A DNA stretch of 10,803 nucleotides from Thiobacillaceae bacterium (GTDB taxonomy: Bacteria > Pseudomonadota > Gammaproteobacteria > Burkholderiales > Thiobacillaceae): NCBI GenBank assembly GCA_024643305.1, contig JAHENE010000046.1, positions 1-10,803 on the forward strand, read 5' to 3'. The translations under genes and the position numbers were made by a program. Of this stretch, positions 7,024 through 10,803 are shown one piece after another. The notes beneath the pieces were generated by a model. The model was not told the origin of the DNA. It made no database searches and saw only the letters and a list, made by a program, of their open reading frames with translations. How positions within the stretch are numbered: the stretch's first letter is position 1; the number at the start of each line of letters is the position of its first letter.

Positions 7024-8786
7024 TACATTTTCTCCGGAGCAGCGACACCCAATAATGAAAGGCCGTTTGCCAATACTTGTTTTGTTGCAGCCACCAGGGA
7101 CAGGCGGGCAAGTTTCATGTCCTTGTCGTCAACGAGGAATTTTTCCGCGTTGTAATAGGCATGCAAATCGCCAGCCAGGTCCTTCAGGTAATAGGCAATT
7201 AAATGGGGGGATAGTTCGCGCGCCGCCGCAACGACCATTTCCGGGTACTCCAGCAGCCGCTTCATCAGCGTAAGCTCGTAAGCGGAAGTCAGGCGCTCGA
7301 GCTTGGCCTCTTTGAGGGTGGAAAAATCACCGTTCCACTCGGCCATTACGCTGCACACGCGGGCATGGGCATATTGGATGTAGTACACGGGATTGTCGGT
7401 GCTTTGCGACTTGGCCAGATCCAGGTCGAAGTCCAAGTGCTGATCGGACTTGCGCAGAACATAGTAGAAGCGCGCAGCGTCGTTGCCGACCTCGCTGCGC
7501 AATTCGCGCAGGGTGACGAAGGAACCGGAGCGCGTGGACATCTGAACCTTTTGTCCGCCGCGGTAGAGCACGGCAAACTGCACCAGTGCTACGGTCAGCT
7601 TTTCCGCATCCAGCCCCAGCGCGGTGAGCGCAGCCTTCACGCGCGGAATATAGCCATGGTGGTCGGCGCCCCAGACGTCGACGATACGATCGAAACCACG
7701 CTCGAGTTTGTTGGCATGGTAGGCGATGTCAGAAGCGAAATAGGTGTACTCGCCGTTGGCACGCTGCACAACGCGGTCTTTTTCGTCGCCGAAAGCCGTG
7801 GCCTTGAACCACATGGCGCCATCCTGCTCGTAAAGATGGCCATTGAGTTTGAGGACGTCAACTGCGGCAGCGACTTTACCGGTATCAAACAGGCTTTTTT
7901 CCGAGAACCACTCGTTGAATTCGACACCGAATTCGATCAGGTCCTCGCGGCAATCGGCAAGCTGCTCGTTGAGAGCAAAGCCGTGAAAATAGTCGTACTC
8001 CACGCCCAGAAGCCGCTTTGCGGCAGCAATCAGTCCGTCAAGATGCGCCTCATTTTGCATCTTGGCCTCCTGGTCGCCGCCCGCAACAAGTTCGTCGTCA
8101 GGGCGCAGTGGCACGCCGTCGAGAATGCGCCACGGCTCATGCACGTAGCGGTCGCCATGCTCATCAAGGATTGCGCGAGCCATCTCGCGCACATACTCGC
8201 CCTGATAGGCGTTGGAGGGAAAGGGCACAAGGATGCCATGATGTTCCAGGTAGCGCAGCCAGGTCGATAGCGCCAGGATATCCATCTGGCGGCCGGCATC
8301 GTTCACGTAGTATTCACGCGTGACACCGTAGCCTGCTGCTTCCAGCACGTTGGACAGACTGGCGCCGTAGGCCGCGCCGCGTCCATGCCCTACGTGCAGC
8401 GGACCGGTGGGGTTGGCAGACACGAATTCCACCTGCACCTTCCGTCCAAGCCCTGCGTTCGAACGGCCGAAATGGCTGCCTTGCGTGTGGACCGTTTGTA
8501 CAACTTGTGCCCAGGCCGCAGGCTTTAGAATCAGATTGATGAAACCGGCACCGGCGACTTCGGCTTTTTCCAGCAACTGCGAAGCAGGCAGGTCGGCCAC
8601 GATGGCCTGCGCCAGTTCGCGGGGATTCTTTTTCAGCGCCTTGGCAAGCCGCATGGCCACATTGCAGGAAAAATCACCATGACCGACGGCCTTGGGGCGC
8701 TCCAGTTCGATGGTGTCTTCCTGCCCGGGGGCAATGTTGGCAACCGCCAGTTTCAGCAGGCTAGTTAAATGCTCTTTCGGGGTCAT
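7023..8786 (-). CDS. argS: Arginyl-tRNA synthetase
   Basis: ArgRS charges tRNA-Arg with arginine in the cytoplasm. The 587-residue protein has the N-terminal additional domain that recognises the tRNA D-loop (about 1-105). It then has the class I catalytic core with the HIGH-type motif HVGH (131-134, in SANPTGPLHVGHGRG), and a KMSK-like motif in the degenerate form common for ArgRS, QMSTR (415-419). The anticodon-binding helical domain follows (about 460-587), ending in the typical LLGVAAPEKM. The ATG at 8784-8786 is chosen over an upstream in-frame TTG (8835-8837). That TTG overlaps the putative -10 box, and MTPKEHLTSLL matches usual ArgRS beginnings. The Shine-Dalgarno (GGAA) is weak. It is the first gene of a four-gene operon. 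Confidence 0.96.
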   Translation of the reverse strand: MTPKEHLTSLLKLAVANIAPGQEDTIELERPKAVGHGDFSCNVAMRLAKALKKNPRELAQAIVADLPASQLLEKAEVAGAGFINLILKPAAWAQVVQTVHTQGSHFGRSNAGLGRKVQVEFVSANPTGPLHVGHGRGAAYGASLSNVLEAAGYGVTREYYVNDAGRQMDILALSTWLRYLEHHGILVPFPSNAYQGEYVREMARAILDEHGDRYVHEPWRILDGVPLRPDDELVAGGDQEAKMQNEAHLDGLIAAAKRLLGVEYDYFHGFALNEQLADCREDLIEFGVEFNEWFSEKSLFDTGKVAAAVDVLKLNGHLYEQDGAMWFKATAFGDEKDRVVQRANGEYTYFASDIAYHANKLERGFDRIVDVWGADHHGYIPRVKAALTALGLDAEKLTVALVQFAVLYRGGQKVQMSTRSGSFVTLRELRSEVGNDAARFYYVLRKSDQHLDFDLDLAKSQSTDNPVYYIQYAHARVCSVMAEWNGDFSTLKEAKLERLTSAYELTLMKRLLEYPEMVVAAARELSPHLIAYYLKDLAGDLHAYYNAEKFLVDDKDMKLARLSLVAATKQVLANGLSLLGVAAPEKM

Positions 8787-8795
8787 ACAAAATTC

Positions 8796-8814
8796 CGGGC
8801 CATGGCCAGGCCCG
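8796..8814 (-). promoter_or_regulatory. Leader hairpin next to the argS ribosome binding site
   Basis: In the argS leader, CGGGCC (8809-8814 on the minus strand) pairs with GGCCCG (8796-8801) around a 7-nt loop. The 3' arm ends directly at the GGAA that serves as Shine-Dalgarno, nine bases before the ATG. It could reduce ribosome access. Whether it is regulatory is not shown by the sequence. Confidence 0.45.
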
Positions 8815-8836
8815 AGTCGGAATGCGATCAGCGCCA

Positions 8837-8842
8837 ATTATA
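8837..8842 (-). promoter_or_regulatory. -10 box of the argS operon promoter
   Basis: TATAAT, a perfect sigma-70 -10 hexamer, is read on the minus strand about 50 nt before the argS ATG. I see no convincing -35 at 16-18 bp (GC-rich CGCGGC region) and no extended -10 TG. The box itself is the best promoter candidate in the divergent argS/mltB gap. Confidence 0.5.
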
Positions 8843-8957
8843 CCGCGACCACCCGGCCCGCCGCGGAACTGGCGGGGTGCCCCGGGGTCGTATTTGAAAT
8901 GCGCTATCCTTTATAAGGCATGCCCCGCCAGGAGGGCTGCCAACAACTGGAGAGGGA

Positions 8958-10085
8958 ATGAAGTACAGCAAGTCCGGATTGTTTCAAGTCATGTTCACGG
9001 CGCTGCTTGCCGCGCTCATCGGCGGCACCTGTACGGATGCGCTCGCCAGGGGAAAAAGGCATGTCGCCAAAAAAGCCCCCAAACCCGAAACCTACGCGGG
9101 CCGGCTGGAAGCGGAAATGTTTGCGTCCGACATGGCCAATCGCGGGGTGGACGCCACCTGGGTGCAGCAATCCTTGTCCCAGGCGCAAAAGCTCGAGTCG
9201 GTCATCAATGCCGTCAAGCCCGGGCCGGGAGGGCAGCGCAAGAATTGGGAAGCTTATCGCGATCGCTTCGTCGAGCCCGTTCGTACCGAAGCCGGCCGGC
9301 AATTCATGCAGGAATACGCCGAGCCCCTCAACCGTGCCAGCTCCTGGTTTGGGATTCCACCAGAGGTGATCGTCGGCATCCTTGGTGTCGAAACCATCTA
9401 TGGACGCAACACCGGCAGCTACCGTGTGGTGGATTCGCTTGCCACACTGGCCTTTGATTATCCGAAGGAAGGCGGGCGGGATCGCTCAACCTATTTTCGA
9501 GAACAGCTGGCCCAGTTTTTCGAGTGGTGTGCAAAGGAACGCTGCCAGCCCCTGAGTGTGACAGGCTCCTATGCCGGGGCCATGGGCATGCCGCAGTTCA
9601 TGCCGGGCAACATCCACCGGTACGGCATGGATTTTGATGGTGACGGCCACATCGACCTGTTCAACCCGGTGGACGCCATCGGTTCCGTCGCGCGTTTTCT
9701 TGCCCTGCACGGCTGGGTTCGCCAGCTTGTGCCGACCGTGGGCGTGGATGTGGAAGGCGCTGATCTGGATCCGCTGCTCGAACCCGACATTCTTCCCACT
9801 TTTACTTCCGTGCAACTCGTCGTCCACGGCGCAAAGCCGCATGCAACGCTTCTGCCATGGGAGAAATATGCGCTGGTGGAATTGCAAAACGGCGATGACG
9901 TCAGCGACTACGTGCTGGGTACGCGAAATTTTTATGTGCTGACCCGCTACAACCGCTCGTCCTATTACGCCATGGCGGTGCTGGAATTGGGCCGACAGGT
10001 TGTTGCCGAGGGAGCGGAAGCAAAAGCCTTGAGCAATACCAAATCAGCGATTAAGGCCGCGGGTTATCAGTCTGTCGCGAATTGA
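8958..10085 (+). CDS. mltB: Lytic murein transglycosylase, MltB family (GH103)
   Basis: The protein cleaves the MurNAc-GlcNAc bond of peptidoglycan, leaving 1,6-anhydro-MurNAc, and acts in the periplasm. The 375-residue precursor has a signal peptide ending ALA at about residue 30. A cysteine (Cys25) lies in it, but GGTC is a poor lipobox, so a soluble periplasmic enzyme is more likely than a lipoprotein. The catalytic Glu145 sits in GVETIYGRNTGSYRV. Further family motifs are YPKEGGRDRSTYFREQL (168-184), SYAGAMGMPQFMPGN (204-218) and DFDGDGHIDLFNPVDAIGS (225-243). The C-terminal part (about 280-345) ends in YNRSSYYAMAVLELG, as in MltB. It lacks the peptidoglycan-binding domain seen in some relatives. 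GGAGAGGGA immediately precedes the ATG. The gene is divergent from argS and intact, ending 33 nt before the insertion sequence. Confidence 0.93.
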   Translation: MKYSKSGLFQVMFTALLAALIGGTCTDALARGKRHVAKKAPKPETYAGRLEAEMFASDMANRGVDATWVQQSLSQAQKLESVINAVKPGPGGQRKNWEAYRDRFVEPVRTEAGRQFMQEYAEPLNRASSWFGIPPEVIVGILGVETIYGRNTGSYRVVDSLATLAFDYPKEGGRDRSTYFREQLAQFFEWCAKERCQPLSVTGSYAGAMGMPQFMPGNIHRYGMDFDGDGHIDLFNPVDAIGSVARFLALHGWVRQLVPTVGVDVEGADLDPLLEPDILPTFTSVQLVVHGAKPHATLLPWEKYALVELQNGDDVSDYVLGTRNFYVLTRYNRSSYYAMAVLELGRQVVAEGAEAKALSNTKSAIKAAGYQSVAN

Positions 10086-10110
10086 AGGAATTCGAAACCA
10101 TCAGTCCATT

Positions 10111-10125
10111 ATCGACCCCTTATAG
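10111..10125 (+). other. Left insertion junction: target half, CT core, donor half
   Basis: The sequence reads ATCGACCC (10111-10118), CT (10119-10120), TATAG (10121-10125). The first eight bases recur exactly in the left strand of the first RNA loop (10213-10220). The last five are the reverse complement of CTATA (10312-10316) in the right strand of the second loop. In the characterised IS621 system the left guides read like the top strand and the right guides are complementary to it, and the core is CT; this junction fits that rule. Confidence 0.65.
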
Positions 10126-10126
10126 T
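10121..10126 (+). promoter_or_regulatory. Candidate -10 box of the bridge RNA at the element's terminus
   Basis: TATAGT, five of six matches to TATAAT, is the first sequence inside the element. Any -35 would lie in chromosomal DNA in the inserted state, but in the element's right end after circle formation. IS110 elements are known to assemble a promoter across the joined ends, so this box may be active mainly in the circle. Confidence 0.4.
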
Positions 10127-10192
10127 CACTCCGTCCCGTTCTCAGTGATACTGGTTACGGCTGGCAGGTATCTGCCAGTGAGGGCAGGACAT

Positions 10193-10263
10193 GCACCTGC
10201 GAGTTACGAATAATCGACCCGAACACGTGATGTTTCCCGCTTTGGTTTCGAATTCGCAGGTGC
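10193..10263 (+). other. Target-binding loop module of the bridge RNA
   Basis: The outer stem GCACCTGCGA (10193-10202) with TCGCAGGTGC (10254-10263) is 10 bp and perfect. It continues through GTT/AAT (one G-U) and, after a bulged A, through CGAA/TTCG (10207-10210 with 10247-10250). The apical hairpin pairs GAACA (10221-10225) with TGTTT (10231-10235). Between them is an asymmetric internal loop of 10 nt (10211-10220) and 11 nt (10236-10246). The left strand ends in ATCGACCC, identical to the chromosomal flank. The right guide, by alignment to the donor module, is CCGCT (10237-10241). Confidence 0.68.
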
Positions 10264-10337
10264 GCTTGAGTTCGTTAACGAATACTCAGGGCTCGCCGCA
10301 CAACCGGCTCGCTATATTGGCTTCGCAGAACTCAGGC
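10264..10337 (+). other. Donor-binding loop module of the bridge RNA
   Basis: The outer stem GCTTGAGTTC (10264-10273) with GAACTCAGGC (10328-10337) is 10 bp with one G-U. An inner CGAA/TTCG stem (10279-10282 with 10322-10325) and an apical GCCG/CGGC hairpin (10295-10298 with 10305-10308) bound a large internal loop. The right strand contains CTATA, complementary to TATAG at the left terminus. The left guide aligned to the target module is CTCAGGGC (10285-10292), which should match the unseen right terminus of the element. Confidence 0.63.
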
Positions 10338-10368
10338 ATGCATGTCCTTATCTGCAATCTAGCACTCG

Positions 10369-10374
10369 AGGAGG
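10369..10374 (+). promoter_or_regulatory. Ribosome binding site of the IS110 transposase
   Basis: AGGAGG, within GAGGAGGTGATGATG, is nearly fully complementary to the 3' end of 16S rRNA. Two in-frame ATG codons follow. The spacer is 2 nt to the first (10377) and 5 nt to the second (10380), so the second is preferred. Confidence 0.8.
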
Positions 10375-10379
10375 TGATG

Positions 10380-10803
10380 ATGAAGCCTCAATCCAATTCT
10401 GCCTGCACGGCCTTTGTTGGAATCGACTGGGCCGACAAGAAACATGATTTCTGTATGCAGGCCGCAGGATCAGACCAACGGGTATTCGGTACCCTGGACC
10501 ATTCTCCGGAAGCGATTATGCAATGGGCGTTTTCATTGCATGATCGATTTGGTGGGCCGATTGCCATCTGTGTTGAGCTGGCGAAGGGCCCCTTGGTCTA
10601 TGCACTGCAGCGATGTGACTTCATTGTGCTCTTCCCGGTCCATCCTTCAACCTTGGCCAAATACCGGGAAGCCTTCGTTCCCAGTCATGCCAAGGACGAT
10701 CCGACTGATGCCGAAATGGCGTTGGATATCCTGCTTCGTCACCCGGACAAGCTACAGCCCCTCAAACTGCAAAGCGTGGCCATGCGCACCTTGGCCGCGC
10801 TCG
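10380..10803 (+). CDS. IS110-family DEDD transposase/recombinase, N-terminal part (3' end outside window)
   Basis: The reading frame gives 141 residues before the window ends. It begins MKPQSNSACTAFVGIDWADKK, with the RuvC-like DEDD domain of IS110/Piv recombinases. Catalytic candidates are Asp16 (GIDWADKKHD), Glu66 (ICVELAKGPL), and Asp107 and Asp110 (AKDDPTDAE). This spacing closely follows Asp9, Glu59, Asp101 and Asp104 of Piv. The HPSTLAKYREAFVPSHAKDD segment is typical of the family. The C-terminal Tnp domain, with its catalytic serine, lies beyond the window, so intactness of the whole protein cannot be judged. Such proteins excise the element as a circle and insert it at a short target chosen by the bridge RNA. 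No stop or frameshift interrupts the visible part. Confidence 0.93.
   Translation, partial: MKPQSNSACTAFVGIDWADKKHDFCMQAAGSDQRVFGTLDHSPEAIMQWAFSLHDRFGGPIAICVELAKGPLVYALQRCDFIVLFPVHPSTLAKYREAFVPSHAKDDPTDAEMALDILLRHPDKLQPLKLQSVAMRTLAAL

Larger units (their letters stand above)
10132..10340 (+). ncRNA. Predicted IS110 bridge RNA (ends approximate)
   Basis: Between the left terminus and the transposase gene, the sequence folds into three modules in the order known for bridge RNAs: a 5' hairpin, a target-binding loop and a donor-binding loop. The 5' hairpin is CTGGCAG/CTGCCAG at 10161-10167 and 10172-10178 with loop GTAT. The target module spans 10193-10263 and the donor module 10264-10337. The RNA would direct the recombinase by pairing one loop with the target DNA and the other with the element's joined ends. 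The 5' end is estimated from the TATAGT box and the 3' end from the closing stem; neither is observed. An alternative small hairpin, GCAGG/CCTGC (10184-10188 with 10196-10200), competes with the first module. Structure was folded by eye, without energy calculation or covariation. Confidence 0.72.
10119..10803 (+). mobile_element. IS110-family insertion sequence, left end and 5' part of transposase
   Basis: The element enters about 33 nt after the mltB stop and runs off the window. Evidence is the DEDD transposase gene from 10380 and a roughly 260-nt structured non-coding left end. The left boundary is placed at a CT dinucleotide (10119-10120), because the RNA guides described below match the bases on both sides of it. 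A long left end with the RNA upstream of the gene fits the IS110 group; the IS1111 group carries its RNA at the right end. IS110 elements have no terminal inverted repeats of the usual DDE kind, and none is seen. The boundary is inferred from one end only. Confidence 0.85.

Noticed and set aside
7365..8270. 301-residue open frame on the plus strand opposite argS
   Set aside because: It lies wholly antisense to the conserved argS gene, its protein shows no domain, and such antisense frames are common in GC-rich coding DNA.
8786..8837. Longer ArgRS starting at the upstream TTG
   Set aside because: The TTG overlaps the likely -10 box, and the extra 17 residues do not resemble ArgRS N-termini; the ATG at 8784-8786 fits.
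8895..8918. TTGAAA and TATAAG as a promoter for mltB
   Set aside because: The spacer is only 12 bp, and no other pairing of boxes in this stretch is convincing; the mltB promoter remains unassigned.
10119..10380. IS1111-group element instead of IS110-group
   Set aside because: IS1111 elements have short left ends and their RNA at the right end; here a long structured left end precedes the gene. The right end is not visible, so this is not fully excluded.

Overview
The window is a chromosomal segment that looks betaproteobacterial (Burkholderiales/Nitrosomonadales-like). The reasons are the protein sequences, the order atpD-atpC-glmU-glmS, and the linked set argS / SPOR-domain protein / dsbA / short-chain dehydrogenase. 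This placement is inference from familiar gene order and sequence character; no search was run. Base composition is moderately GC-rich throughout, and all housekeeping genes look intact.

Left part (1-4194, plus strand): the 3' end of atpD and complete atpC finish the F1Fo ATP synthase operon at a strong UUCG-loop terminator. They are followed by glmU and glmS, 2 nt apart, which together make UDP-N-acetylglucosamine from fructose-6-phosphate. A second hairpin terminator (4170-4194) lies between glmS and a convergent NarL/FixJ-type response regulator (4213-4845, minus), which has no sensor kinase gene nearby. Upstream of the regulator is a 44-nt inverted repeat. As minus-strand RNA it folds into an uninterrupted 19-bp hairpin, because its two DNA mismatches become G-U wobbles.

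Middle part (5059-8842, minus strand): a tight operon argS > SPOR-domain membrane protein > dsbA > SDR oxidoreductase with overlaps of 1, 4 and 17 nt. A perfect TATAAT -10 lies upstream of argS, and its leader has a hairpin beside the ribosome binding site. Divergent from argS is a lytic murein transglycosylase of the MltB family (8958-10085, plus).

Right end (about 10119-10803): the left end of an IS110-family insertion sequence, cut by the window edge. It holds the N-terminal part of a DEDD recombinase (from 10380) and a roughly 260-nt non-coding left end. This non-coding stretch folds as a 5' hairpin followed by two related stem/internal-loop modules, the layout of an IS110 'bridge RNA'. 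The left guide of the first loop repeats 8 of 8 bases of the chromosome just before the putative CT core. The right guide of the second loop is complementary to the first five bases of the element just after that core. The visible insertion junction is therefore explained by the RNA, and the unseen right junction can be predicted. This RNA-guided recombinase is the most notable system in the window.
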